The notes under the pieces: generated by a model
Databases searched by the model: none
The model's input: only the letters and a program-made list of their open reading frames with translations
Told to the model about the DNA's origin: nothing
Made by a program: the position numbers and the translations under genes
Part shown: one piece after another, positions 1-7,698 of the stretch
How positions within the stretch are numbered: the stretch's first letter is position 1
How the letters are laid out: the number at the start of each line of letters is the position of its first letter
NCBI GenBank assembly: GCA_002403075.1
Contig: DHHB01000040.1
Coordinates: 71,876 to 107,919 of the forward strand
Reading direction: 5' to 3'
From: a bacterium UBP1_UBA4783
GTDB lineage: Bacteria > Krumholzibacteriota > Krumholzibacteriia > Krumholzibacteriales > Krumholzibacteriaceae
Length of the DNA stretch: 36,044 nucleotides

Positions 1-51
1 CGTTCGGACCTTCCCGGCCGGCGATGAGCCGGGAGGCGCAAGGAGGCCGCC

Positions 52-702
52 ATGAGATTCGCCGATCTTCGCCCCGTCACGGGGATCGTGAGGGCGGGCA
101 TCTATCTCGCCTTCGCCGCGGGCATCGTCGTGCTGCTCTATCTCGCGGGATCGTTCGTGTACGCCCTGACGCACACGGACGACCTCGGCGCGAACATCGC
201 CTCGAACGTCTACGTCATGCCCTCGTTCGAGGAGCGGATCGCCGAATCGATCCACGAATCGCGGACCGGCGCGGTGCGGTTCCGGCTGCACGAGGTCTAC
301 GGGGTCTTCACGTGGCTCAACATGCCGCGGGAGATCGTCTTCGCCGTGTACTTCCATCTCTTCATTCTGTGGCTGCTCTTTTTCATCGGCGTGCGGGAGC
401 TCGCGAAGGTCTTCGAGGACGTGGGCGCGGGCAATCCCTTCGCGCCGGAGAACGCGCGGCGTTTGCGGATCGTCGGGCTCTGCATGGCCGGCGGCGGGAT
501 CTTCAAGATCCTCTACACGATCGTGTCGTTCGCCGTCTTCTACGACGACGTCATCATCCCGGGGGCGCGGTTGCCGTGGCGGCTTCTCATTGCTCAGGAT
601 GTGAGCCTCGGTCTCGTTTTCGGGGGGTTCGTCGTGCTCGCCGTCTCCGAGGTGTTCCGCGCCGGCAACAGGCTTCAGGAAGACCAGAATCTCACGGTGT
701 GA
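52..702 (+). CDS. DUF2975 family membrane protein
   Basis: A 216-aa integral membrane protein with four likely transmembrane segments at about residues 17-38, 94-115, 138-163 and 181-200. Between segments 2 and 3 it has the motif GNPFAPENARRLR (about 127-139), typical of the DUF2975 family. The start is supported by AGGAGG at 41-46, five bases before ATG. The next gene is a YozG-type regulator seven bases downstream. DUF2975 proteins are often paired with such regulators, so the two probably form a membrane-linked regulatory pair. The substrate or signal is not known, and no enzymatic motif is visible. Confidence 0.85.
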   Translation: MRFADLRPVTGIVRAGIYLAFAAGIVVLLYLAGSFVYALTHTDDLGANIASNVYVMPSFEERIAESIHESRTGAVRFRLHEVYGVFTWLNMPREIVFAVYFHLFILWLLFFIGVRELAKVFEDVGAGNPFAPENARRLRIVGLCMAGGGIFKILYTIVSFAVFYDDVIIPGARLPWRLLIAQDVSLGLVFGGFVVLAVSEVFRAGNRLQEDQNLTV

Positions 703-709
703 GGTCGAT

Positions 710-958
710 ATGCCGATCATAGTGAATCTCGACGTGGAGCTCGCCAAACGCAAGATGAGGCTCACCGACCTCGCCGAGCGCGTCGGCATCACGATCGCGA
801 ACCTCTCGATCCTGAAGCAGGGTCGAGCGCGCGCGATCAGGTTCTCGACACTCGAGGCGATATGCCGTGAGCTCGGATGCCAGCCGGGGGATATCCTCGA
901 ATACCGCGAGGAAGAGACGGGGCGCGCCGAGGGCGGGGCCGTCGACGCGCCCGAGTGA
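710..958 (+). CDS. YozG-type XRE family transcriptional regulator
   Basis: An 82-aa protein consisting of one Cro/C1-type helix-turn-helix. The segment from about residue 10 to 65 contains the helices LTDLAERVGIT, NLSILKQGRARAIRFSTLEAIC and the closing motif LGCQPGDILEY, which is characteristic of the YozG/YdaS-like group of small regulators. An acidic tail follows. GAGG at 701-704 supports the start. It lies directly after the DUF2975 gene and is almost certainly cotranscribed with it. DNA-binding activity is inferred from the family; the target is unknown. Confidence 0.9.
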   Translation: MPIIVNLDVELAKRKMRLTDLAERVGITIANLSILKQGRARAIRFSTLEAICRELGCQPGDILEYREEETGRAEGGAVDAPE

Positions 959-1003
959 TTCGCGTGTTCGGCGCGCGAGCGCGTCGCGCGGCCGCGGGGG
1001 CGT

Positions 1004-3469
1004 CTACCGCAGGAGCAGCATTTTCTTCGCGCTCGTGAAAGTTCCCGCCTCGAGTCGGCAGAAATACACGCCGCTCGCCACGTTCCGCCCCGCCTCGTCC
1101 CGTCCGTCCCATGCCTCGACGTACCGTCCCGCCGCCCGCTCGCCGCGCGCGAGCACGCGGATCATCCTGCCCGAGGCGTCGTACACTCGCAGCGAAACGA
1201 ATCCCTTCTCCTTGAGGTCGAATCGGATCGATGTCGCAGGATTGAACGGGTTCGGGGCGTTCTGGTGCAGACACGTGGTCCGGACCACCCCCGGCGTTTC
1301 GACGCCCGTCACGCCGTCCGGCCCGAGCACCGCGCGGGGGCTTTCGTTATCGTGGACGTCCACGGCGGAGACCTTGTAGTAATATCCCGCGTCCCAGCGC
1401 CACTCGGCGTCGAAGAACGACGGTTCCGCGGGCGAGCCGACGCGGTTCTCCGCCGACGGCTCGAAATCGGCGCTCGTTCCCCGGTAGACGGCGTAGCCTT
1501 TGAGGTCGCGCTCCGCATTCGCGCTCCACGCGAGCGAGAGACCCTCGGGAGAGAAACTCTGCTCGCCCGCGAGACCGACGGGCGGCGCGGGGGCGAGGTT
1601 GTCTATCGAGTAGCCGCTGTCGGGCTCGCTCGTCCACCAGACCGAGGTCGTCGTCGAATGGGTGGTCGCGACGTAGACGGCCCACGGCGTCCCGGCGGCC
1701 GAGGAATCGACGACCGTCGTCGCACGGACGAGGTACTCCGGTGCTTGCAGAGCGGGCACGCTCGCGACGAGTTCCCACGCGCCGGGCGGCATGCTCGTCG
1801 CCGAGGGACCCGAAGCGGCGAGATACGTTTTCCCGTTGAGCCCGAGAAGCGAGCAGCCCTCGGGTGCCTCGCCGAGCTCGGCGTTGAGCTCGCTCCGAAC
1901 GCTCGCCGCGCCGGCGAGCTTCGCGAGAAGCGTCGGATCGTCCACGCGCTGCCACAGCGCGTACGTCGAAATCGGGTAGATCGGTTCCGCCGCGTTGTCG
2001 AGATCGGAGGCGCGGAGCGCGACGCGCAGGAGGCCGCCCTCGTCGGCCGGAACGTCGGTGACGCCCGTGATCCGAGCCGCGGGGATTCCTCCAGCGCCAT
2101 GCTCGCCCTCTATGCGCCGCACGAACCCCGCGCTGTCGCTCTGCCGCGACCACGACATGAAGGCGCTGCCGCCGCCCACGCCCAGAAGGCTCGACGCGAC
2201 GCCTGTCGGCACGACTATGAAAGGCGTGCCGTCGGCCCTCCAATAGCACGTCATCGCGGTATCGACGCGCTGCGCGTAGATGTAGCTCGTCGAGGCGCCG
2301 AGACGATCGTCGCGCCACGAGACGATCGCGCCGCCAAGACCGTCGCCGCATATGGCGGAATTCGCCTGATTGCTGCTCGACGGAGTAAGCCGCAGCGCTG
2401 TCGACCAGCGCTGGGCTCCAGAGGCGTCGAGCGACTGCATCCAGATGCTCGAGCTCGCATCGAACTTGAAGAGGGCGCCGCCGTTCCCATCCGGGGCGAT
2501 TCCGGCGTTTTTCTCGTCCCGGTACGCGCCGACGATGACGGGCGAACCGGACGTTCCCCAGAGCATATTGCCGAGGGAGTCGAGCCGGCTCGCGTAGATG
2601 TCGCATGTCGCGTCGTACGCAAGCGCATTGCGGTAATCTTCCCATGAAACGATCGCTCCGCCGAAGCCGTCGGCGGCGATGACGGGATTGAGTTCGTCCT
2701 TAGTCGGCGATACGTAGAGAGCGACGCCGTTCGTCGTCCAGCGGGCCGCTCCCGATGCGTCGATCCGCTGGGCGTATATGTCGTACACGTTGGTCCTGCG
2801 GTCCTGCCAAACAGCGATGACGCCGTGAGAGCCGTCGGAGACCGCCCTGAGGGTATTCTGCTGGTTGGTCGCGGCGCAGATGGGGACTCCTCCGGCCGCC
2901 CAGAGGGCGTTCCCCGAAGCGTCGAAGCGCTGAGCGAGGAGATCGCTGCTGGATCGGGAGGCGATGCACGCGACGATGGCTCCTCCCGCGCCGTCCGACA
3001 CGATCCGCGGATCGTAGAGAGACGTCGAATCGCACTCGATGGCGACGCCGTCCGCCGTCCAGAGGACGTTGCCGTTCGAATCGATCCGCTGGACATAGGT
3101 CCTGGTGCTGCCGCTGCGGAGATCGTTCCACGCGATGATCGCGCCGCCCGCCATGTCGGTCGCGATGACGGGCGCTGCCTGGTTGCCGGCCGCCGCGCAG
3201 ACCACGACCCCGGAAGCCCCCCAAAGGACGTTTCCCTCGGCGTCGATGCGCTGGGCGCCGATGTCCTGCTCGCCGGTTTGTTGGTTGTACGTCCAGAGGG
3301 CGTAGATGGCGCCGCCCGAGCCGTCGAGCACCGCAGACACTTGAGCGCCGCCCATGATGTTCGATGGGAGCTGGGTGCCCAAGGCGGACCAGACGGCCGC
3401 GGCGTCATGTGGAACACACAAGGCGAGAACAGAAAGCGCGAACCCAAGCAGCAGGAGTCTTCTCGGCAT
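1004..3469 (-). CDS. Secreted repeat protein with FlgD/Por-type C-terminal sorting domain
   Basis: An 821-aa exported protein. Residues 1 to about 25 form a signal peptide (MPRRLLLLGFALSVLALCVP, then an AAA-V cleavage region). Residues about 46-430 contain roughly seven imperfect repeats of about 50 aa. Each combines a GGAI(V/I)xxWxD strand, an IYAQRIDAxGNxLW strand and a G(V)xx turn, resembling a beta-propeller. A fibronectin type III-like segment lies near residues 640-730 (ending YYYKVSAVDVHDNESP). The last ~90 residues carry NAPNPFNPATSIRFDL, GRMIRVL, AWDGRDEAGR and GVYFCRLEAG, the pattern of FlgD-Ig/Por secretion-tail domains. The protein is probably anchored at, or released from, the cell surface. 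Its ligand is unknown. AGGGAAG precedes the ATG. Confidence 0.8.
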   Translation of the reverse strand: MPRRLLLLGFALSVLALCVPHDAAAVWSALGTQLPSNIMGGAQVSAVLDGSGGAIYALWTYNQQTGEQDIGAQRIDAEGNVLWGASGVVVCAAAGNQAAPVIATDMAGGAIIAWNDLRSGSTRTYVQRIDSNGNVLWTADGVAIECDSTSLYDPRIVSDGAGGAIVACIASRSSSDLLAQRFDASGNALWAAGGVPICAATNQQNTLRAVSDGSHGVIAVWQDRRTNVYDIYAQRIDASGAARWTTNGVALYVSPTKDELNPVIAADGFGGAIVSWEDYRNALAYDATCDIYASRLDSLGNMLWGTSGSPVIVGAYRDEKNAGIAPDGNGGALFKFDASSSIWMQSLDASGAQRWSTALRLTPSSSNQANSAICGDGLGGAIVSWRDDRLGASTSYIYAQRVDTAMTCYWRADGTPFIVVPTGVASSLLGVGGGSAFMSWSRQSDSAGFVRRIEGEHGAGGIPAARITGVTDVPADEGGLLRVALRASDLDNAAEPIYPISTYALWQRVDDPTLLAKLAGAASVRSELNAELGEAPEGCSLLGLNGKTYLAASGPSATSMPPGAWELVASVPALQAPEYLVRATTVVDSSAAGTPWAVYVATTHSTTTSVWWTSEPDSGYSIDNLAPAPPVGLAGEQSFSPEGLSLAWSANAERDLKGYAVYRGTSADFEPSAENRVGSPAEPSFFDAEWRWDAGYYYKVSAVDVHDNESPRAVLGPDGVTGVETPGVVRTTCLHQNAPNPFNPATSIRFDLKEKGFVSLRVYDASGRMIRVLARGERAAGRYVEAWDGRDEAGRNVASGVYFCRLEAGTFTSAKKMLLLR

Positions 3470-3518
3470 AAGGACTTCCCTTTCTTTATAAGGCCTCCAA
3501 ATATATTTATAATGTCTT

Positions 3519-3548
3519 ATTATAGCATAAGATACGATAAGGCATCAA
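3519..3548 (-). promoter_or_regulatory. Sigma70-type promoter for the secreted repeat protein gene
   Basis: On the minus strand, TTGATG (3548-3543) and TATAAT (3524-3519) are separated by 18 bp. TGC directly upstream of the -10 gives an extended -10 (TGCTATAAT). It lies about 50 bases upstream of the ATG at 3469, in an AT-rich island that contrasts with the GC-rich surroundings. Predicted from sequence only. Confidence 0.55.
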
Positions 3549-3589
3549 CCAGAAAGACAGTCGCCGCGCACAATAGCCGCCGAGCCGGA

Positions 3590-3619
3590 TTGCATTCTAT
3601 ACGCGAATGCCTCTATAAT
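3590..3619 (+). promoter_or_regulatory. Sigma70-type promoter for the Ser/Thr kinase gene
   Basis: TTGCAT at 3590-3595 and a consensus TATAAT at 3614-3619 are separated by 18 bp. The predicted transcript start near 3626 leaves a leader of about 40 bases before the kinase ATG at 3668. It is arranged back to back with the minus-strand promoter at 3519-3548. Confidence 0.55.
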
Positions 3620-3667
3620 GATTTATCGGCACTGGGGATAGGGGTTCCAATTGCGGAGGCTCGCCGG

Positions 3668-5998
3668 ATGGAATCGCTCGTCGGCAAAACGATCGCCCAT
3701 TATCATATCATCGCCGAGCTGGGGCGAGGCGGAAGGGGAGTCGTCTACCGCGCCGACGATACGAAGCTCGTCCGGCCGGTGGCCCTCAAGTTCCTCTCCC
3801 CCGAAGCGATAGGGCACGACGAAGACAAGGCGCGGTTTCTGCACGAAGCTCAATTCGCCGGAGCCCTCAACCATCCGAGCATCTGCACGGTCCACGAAAT
3901 CGACGAAACCGACGGGCGTCTCTACATCGTGATGGAATATATCGAGGGACGCACCCTCAAGGATGCCCTCCTCGAACGGCCGCTCGACGTCACCGCCGCG
4001 GTCGAGACCGCCATCCACATCGCCGAAGGGCTCCGCGAGGCGCACGAGCAGGGCGTCGTTCACCGGGATATCAAATCCGCGAACGTCATGCTCACCTCCA
4101 AGGGCCTGGTGAAAATTACGGACTTCGGTCTCGCGAAATCGCGACGGGCGGCGGATATCACACAGAGGGGAACGACCTTCGGCACCGTAGCCTATATGTC
4201 GCCGGAACAGGTGCGAGGGGAGGACGTCGATCAGCGGGCCGATATCTGGTCGCTCGGAGTGATACTCTACGAGATGCTCACCGGCCGGCGGCCCTTCGGA
4301 GGCGAGTACGAACAGACGGTGATGTACTCGATCCTGCATGACGATCCCGAGCCGCCGTCGCGCGAGCGCCGAATCGCGCCACGCTCCCTCGACGCCGTCG
4401 TGCGTCGCGCGCTCGCGAAGGACCGCGACGAACGCTATCACACGGCGGCCGAGATGCTCGACGATCTGTACGCCGTCATGCGCGAGCTTGCCCCGGCGGC
4501 GAGGCCGCGCGGCATGGGGAGGCGCGGGCGTCTCGCGGCGGTTCTCGGCTCATGCGCGGCCGTCGCGGCGGCGTTCGTCATCTGGAAGATGGCCGCCGCT
4601 CCTCCAGGGGGAGGGCATATCGAGTCGATCGCGGTTCTTCCGCTCGATAATATCGCGAAGGATCCGGAGCAGGAATACGTCGCCGACGGAATGACCGAGG
4701 CGATCATTACCGAGCTTTCGAAGATCAAGGCGCTCCGCGTTATATCGAAAACCTCCGTCGAGCGGTACAGGGATACGAAGAAATCCCTTCCGGAGATCGC
4801 CCGCGAGCTCGGCGTCGACGCCGTCATCGAAGGCTCGACGCAGCTCGCGGGAAAACGCGTCCGTGTCACGGCGCAGCTCATCGAAGCGAAGACAGATCGG
4901 CACCTCTGGGCGGACAGCCACGACCGCGATCTGGGGGACGTGCTCGCGCTCCAGAAAGAGGTCGCGCAGGCCATCGCTCGCGAAATCAGAGTCGTTCTCT
5001 CGCCGGCGGAAGCGCGCGAGCTCGAGAACGCGGAAAAGATCGACGCGCGGGTCCAGGATCTCTATCTCAGGGGCCGGTTCGAGGGGAGCTTATTAACCCG
5101 CGAGAGTCAGCTCCGGGGGATCGAGCTCTTCGAGCAGGCGCTGGTGATCGAGCCCCGCTTCGCGCTGGCGTGCGCGGGTATCGCCGGAATATACGACGAC
5201 ATGTTCGCCTTCGGCCGGCTCCCTGGTTCGGAGGCGTGGCCGAAGGTGCGGTTCTGGGCGCAGCGCGCGCTCGAGATCGATCCGACGCTCGCCGAGGCGC
5301 ATACGCTGCTGGCTGACGTGCAATTTTTCCATGACTGGGATTTCGCCGGCGCGGAGCGTTCTTTCAAGCGTGCCATCGAATGCAATCCGGGCTACTCGAT
5401 CGCTCATTGCTATTACGGCAATCTCCTGCTCTCTCTGAAAAGGCGCGAGGAGGCGATGCGGGAATACGACCGGGCGCTCGCGCTCGATCCGCTCGGGGCC
5501 GCGACGCTCGTGCTCGGAGCGTACGGAGCCACCGCCACCGGCGATCTCGGACGCGCGCGGGAGCTGGGGAACCGGCTCGTATCACTTTTCCCGCAGGTCT
5601 CGTTCGGATACGCGGCGCTCATCAACGTCGCGTTCTTGGAGGGGAACGTGTCCGAATTGAGAACGCTGCACAAGCGGATAATGCCCATGATTGAGAGCGA
5701 GGAATACAGGTTGTTTTACGATGGTCTGATGGCGCTGAAGTCCGGCGAGCCCGACAAAGCGAAAAAGATCGTGGACGACCTTCGCGCCCGGGGCGTCAGC
5801 GAGCGCATGGGTTCGGAAAGCGTCGCGCGGCTCGCGGCGCAGCTCGGGGACGCGGACGGCGCCTTCGACTGGATAGAACGCGGAGTGGAGAGTCGTCAGA
5901 CCTGGATCGTGATGACCTTGAACGTCGATCCGATGCTCGCTCCGCTCCGCGCCGATCCCCGCTTTCCCCGGCTCCTGCGCACAATTGGGCTTCCCTAA
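3668..5998 (+). CDS. Membrane Ser/Thr protein kinase with TolB-like and TPR regions
   Basis: A 776-aa Hanks-type kinase. The glycine loop GRGGRGVVY is at 19-27, catalytic Lys41 is in VALKF, HRDIKSAN starts at 132, DFG is at 152-154, and MSPEQ and DIWSLGVIL follow. A single transmembrane helix at about 288-308 separates the cytoplasmic kinase from a predicted extracytoplasmic region. That region begins with a TolB/FlgO-like fold (IAVLPLDN at 321, through ADGMTEAI and RHLWADSHDRDLGDV) and continues as TPR-like helices to the C-terminus. The ATG at 3668 is chosen because GGAGG lies at 3655-3659. The frame stays open far upstream, but that part is antisense to the neighbouring gene and lies before the promoter. 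Likely a signalling kinase of unknown target. Confidence 0.9.
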   Translation: MESLVGKTIAHYHIIAELGRGGRGVVYRADDTKLVRPVALKFLSPEAIGHDEDKARFLHEAQFAGALNHPSICTVHEIDETDGRLYIVMEYIEGRTLKDALLERPLDVTAAVETAIHIAEGLREAHEQGVVHRDIKSANVMLTSKGLVKITDFGLAKSRRAADITQRGTTFGTVAYMSPEQVRGEDVDQRADIWSLGVILYEMLTGRRPFGGEYEQTVMYSILHDDPEPPSRERRIAPRSLDAVVRRALAKDRDERYHTAAEMLDDLYAVMRELAPAARPRGMGRRGRLAAVLGSCAAVAAAFVIWKMAAAPPGGGHIESIAVLPLDNIAKDPEQEYVADGMTEAIITELSKIKALRVISKTSVERYRDTKKSLPEIARELGVDAVIEGSTQLAGKRVRVTAQLIEAKTDRHLWADSHDRDLGDVLALQKEVAQAIAREIRVVLSPAEARELENAEKIDARVQDLYLRGRFEGSLLTRESQLRGIELFEQALVIEPRFALACAGIAGIYDDMFAFGRLPGSEAWPKVRFWAQRALEIDPTLAEAHTLLADVQFFHDWDFAGAERSFKRAIECNPGYSIAHCYYGNLLLSLKRREEAMREYDRALALDPLGAATLVLGAYGATATGDLGRARELGNRLVSLFPQVSFGYAALINVAFLEGNVSELRTLHKRIMPMIESEEYRLFYDGLMALKSGEPDKAKKIVDDLRARGVSERMGSESVARLAAQLGDADGAFDWIERGVESRQTWIVMTLNVDPMLAPLRADPRFPRLLRTIGLP

Positions 5999-6004
5999 TG
6001 GCAA

Positions 6005-6022
6005 CCTCCCTTTTCGGGGAGG
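6005..6022. terminator. Small hairpin between convergent genes
   Basis: CCTCCC at 6005-6010 pairs with GGGAGG at 6017-6022 across a six-base loop, between the converging kinase and esterase genes. There is no clear T-run on either side, so an intrinsic terminator is only a possibility. Confidence 0.25.
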
Positions 6023-6059
6023 CCAGACGGCGACGCGCCGCCCTCGGCGGCCGCCCCCG

Positions 6060-6881
6060 CTATTCCGCCGTTTTTGCGCGGAGGAAGATGAACGCGCTGT
6101 CGAGCGCGGCGAACGGGGTCGTGCGGTGATCCTCGCCCTCGAGAGCGTCGAACCTCCAGCGGAGCCCCTCCGGGGCGTTCGCGTCGAGATAGCCGGCGAA
6201 CGCCCGGGCCGCGTCGAGATACCCGTCGAGATCACCTGTTCCCGTCGCGAGGTAGAGAGCCCTTCCCGCGAAGCCTCCGCGCTCGAACGAATCGGACGCG
6301 AGAAAGACGAGCTTCCTGAGATCGTACGGGAGGCTCGGGCTCGTCGCTATGCATCCGTCGAATAGATCGGGCGCCGAGAGGAAGGCGTAGATGGTGAATA
6401 GCCCCGCGAGCGAATGTCCGAAAAGGAACCGCTCGGGTGTCGTGCGCAGGCGGGCTTCTATGAATGGAATGAGCTCACGGCGGAGAAAATCGAGAAAATA
6501 ATCCGCCTCGCCCGTCCGCGAGTGTCCCGCGATGCGTGTCGGGGTCATGTCGCGGTGCCGGTCCGTGTTTTCGACGGCGACAAGAATCATGCGCGGGATG
6601 CGCCCCTCGCGGGCGAGCCGCTCGAGCGCGATTGCGAAAGCCGGAGAGTCCCATTCTCCGTCGAGCTTGTAGAGCACGGGAAGCCGCTCGTCGGAATCCT
6701 CGTAGCCGTCGGGCAGAAAAGCCGTTGCGACCCTCGTTTCCCGAAGCACGACGGAGCGGATTCCGAACATCCGCGTCCCGCCGCCTCGCGCCGCCGGCGC
6801 AAGGCAGCAGGCGAGAAGGAGGGCCGGCAAAACGGCGCGAACGAGGGGGAACGCCTCGCATTTTCCCGGGGTAACGCTCAT
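6060..6881 (-). CDS. Exported IroE/Fes-like alpha/beta hydrolase
   Basis: A 273-aa putative esterase of the PF00756-type (Fes/IroE, enterochelin-esterase-like). The N-terminal hydrophobic stretch at about 14-33 looks like a signal peptide or anchor. The nucleophile elbow is GHSLAG with Ser157, and the likely catalytic His252 is in GEDHRTT. LYKLDGEWD near 70-78 and FLRRELIPFIE near 132-142 are also typical of the family. AAAGGA lies just before the ATG, unusually close. The gene stands alone, convergent with the kinase and divergent from rplU. No siderophore genes are nearby, so the natural ester substrate is unknown. Confidence 0.8.
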   Translation of the reverse strand: MSVTPGKCEAFPLVRAVLPALLLACCLAPAARGGGTRMFGIRSVVLRETRVATAFLPDGYEDSDERLPVLYKLDGEWDSPAFAIALERLAREGRIPRMILVAVENTDRHRDMTPTRIAGHSRTGEADYFLDFLRRELIPFIEARLRTTPERFLFGHSLAGLFTIYAFLSAPDLFDGCIATSPSLPYDLRKLVFLASDSFERGGFAGRALYLATGTGDLDGYLDAARAFAGYLDANAPEGLRWRFDALEGEDHRTTPFAALDSAFIFLRAKTAE

Positions 6882-6932
6882 ATCCTTTCAACACGAAGCG
6901 GGCCCGCGCGTTCCCCCTGTCGGTCTTCAGCC

Positions 6933-6949
6933 GCAAAAAGGGTTTTTGC
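6933..6949 (+). repeat. A/T-tract inverted repeat just upstream of the rplU -35 box
   Basis: GCAAAAA and TTTTTGC flank a GGG centre, giving a perfect 7-bp hyphenated palindrome of 17 bases that ends two bases before the -35 hexamer. It could act as an UP-element-like A/T tract, or bind a protein. A similar 17-base element precedes the pyrG promoter. Confidence 0.5.
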
Positions 6950-6951
6950 CC

Positions 6952-6980
6952 TTGACTTGGGGTGCCCCGTTTGCTATCAA
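6952..6980 (+). promoter_or_regulatory. Sigma70-type promoter of rplU-rpmA
   Basis: TTGACT (6952-6957), a 17-bp spacer and TATCAA (6975-6980), with TG at 6972-6973 as an extended -10. It lies about 30 bases upstream of the rplU start codon. Strength and position fit a ribosomal protein operon. Confidence 0.65.
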
Positions 6981-7014
6981 TATATCTCTTTTGGAGTTGA
7001 CCAGGAGGGTATCG

Positions 7015-7326
7015 ATGTACGCGGTCGTTCGCGTTGCGGGAAAACAGATTATTGCGAGGCCGGACGAGGTCGTGGACGTTCCGCGTCTCGACGTCGAGGC
7101 GGGGAGTCTCATCCGTTGCGACGAGGTTCTCGCCTATTCCGACGGCACGGAGATCCGCGTCGGGCGGCCGCGCCTCGAAGGCGTCACGGTCACGGGCGAG
7201 GTCATCGGGCATCGGCGCGCCGACAAGATCCTCATGTACAAGATGCGGCGGCGCAAAGGGTACCGGAAGACGCAGGGACACGTTCAGGAATACACGCGCA
7301 TCAGGATCAAGGAAGTGTCGGCCTGA
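7015..7326 (+). CDS. rplU: 50S ribosomal protein L21
   Basis: A 103-aa protein with the full L21 pattern: MYAVVRVAGKQ at the N-terminus, the central DEVLAYSDG loop, and the signature KILMYKMRRRKGYRKTQGH with the closing TRIRIKEV. Length matches the family. The ATG at 7015 follows AGGAGG at 7003-7008. It binds 23S rRNA in the large subunit. It is followed 28 bases later by rpmA, the standard bacterial pairing, and preceded by its own promoter. Confidence 0.98.
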   Translation: MYAVVRVAGKQIIARPDEVVDVPRLDVEAGSLIRCDEVLAYSDGTEIRVGRPRLEGVTVTGEVIGHRRADKILMYKMRRRKGYRKTQGHVQEYTRIRIKEVSA

Positions 7327-7354
7327 GGGCCGCGTTGCGAGGAGTTGAGCTTCA

Positions 7355-7609
7355 ATGGCGCATAAAAAGGGAGTCGGAAGCTCCAAGAACGGCCGCGACA
7401 GCAACGGGCAGCGGCTCGGCGTGAAGCGATATTCCGGCCAGACCATCAACGCGGGGACGATCATCATACGCCAGCGAGGCACGCGGATCCATCCGGGCAC
7501 GAACGTCGGCAAGGGCAAGGACGACACGCTGTACGCGCTCGTCGACGGCGTGGTCACCTTCGAGCGCTTCGGCCGCTCGAAGAAGCGCGTGAGCGTGTAC
7601 GGCAAATAG
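7355..7609 (+). CDS. rpmA: 50S ribosomal protein L27
   Basis: An 84-aa protein starting MAHKKGVGSSKNGRDSNGQR, the invariant L27 N-terminus that reaches the peptidyl transferase centre. The signature GTIIIRQRGTRIHPG and the C-terminal VTFERFGRSKK follow. No N-terminal cleavage extension of the Firmicutes type is present. The preceding SD-like sequence is GAGGAG. It is the second and last gene of the rplU operon: a strong intrinsic terminator begins 27 bases downstream. The GTPase gene obgE, a frequent third partner, is absent here. Confidence 0.98.
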   Translation: MAHKKGVGSSKNGRDSNGQRLGVKRYSGQTINAGTIIIRQRGTRIHPGTNVGKGKDDTLYALVDGVVTFERFGRSKKRVSVYGK

Positions 7610-7635
7610 ATCCTTCTCCACACGGGAGCCACGTT

Positions 7636-7684
7636 ATGGAGAACCGGGAACAGAGCCTGTTCCAGCGAGTTCTCCATTTTTTTT
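7636..7684 (+). terminator. Intrinsic terminator of rplU-rpmA
   Basis: A long hairpin: ATGGAGAAC (7636-7644) pairs with GTTCTCCAT (7669-7677), and an inner stem GGAACAG (7647-7653) pairs with CTGTTCC (7657-7663) around an AGC loop. Eight consecutive T (7677-7684) follow. The ATG in the stem could be misread as a start codon for the downstream gene. Confidence 0.9.
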
Positions 7685-7698
7685 GCCGGGAGGCCCTC

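Noticed and set aside
12..34. TCCCGGC/GCCGGGA inverted repeat at the window start.
   Set aside because: Short stem with a nine-base loop, no T-run, and the preceding gene is outside the window.
2825..3667. In-frame open extension upstream of the kinase gene (about 280 codons).
   Set aside because: It is antisense to the secreted repeat protein, lies upstream of the kinase promoter, and the ribosome site and conserved kinase N-terminus support ATG 3668.
6957..6977. A possible sigma54-like GG-N10-GC in front of rplU.
   Set aside because: Only the -12 TTGC half is good; the -24 half (GGGTGC) matches poorly, and a better sigma70 promoter with 17-bp spacing occupies the same bases.
7636..7698. 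Upstream ATG for the MBL-fold gene giving 21 extra residues.
   Set aside because: It is inside the terminator stem; the signal peptide and GGGAGG site favour 7699.
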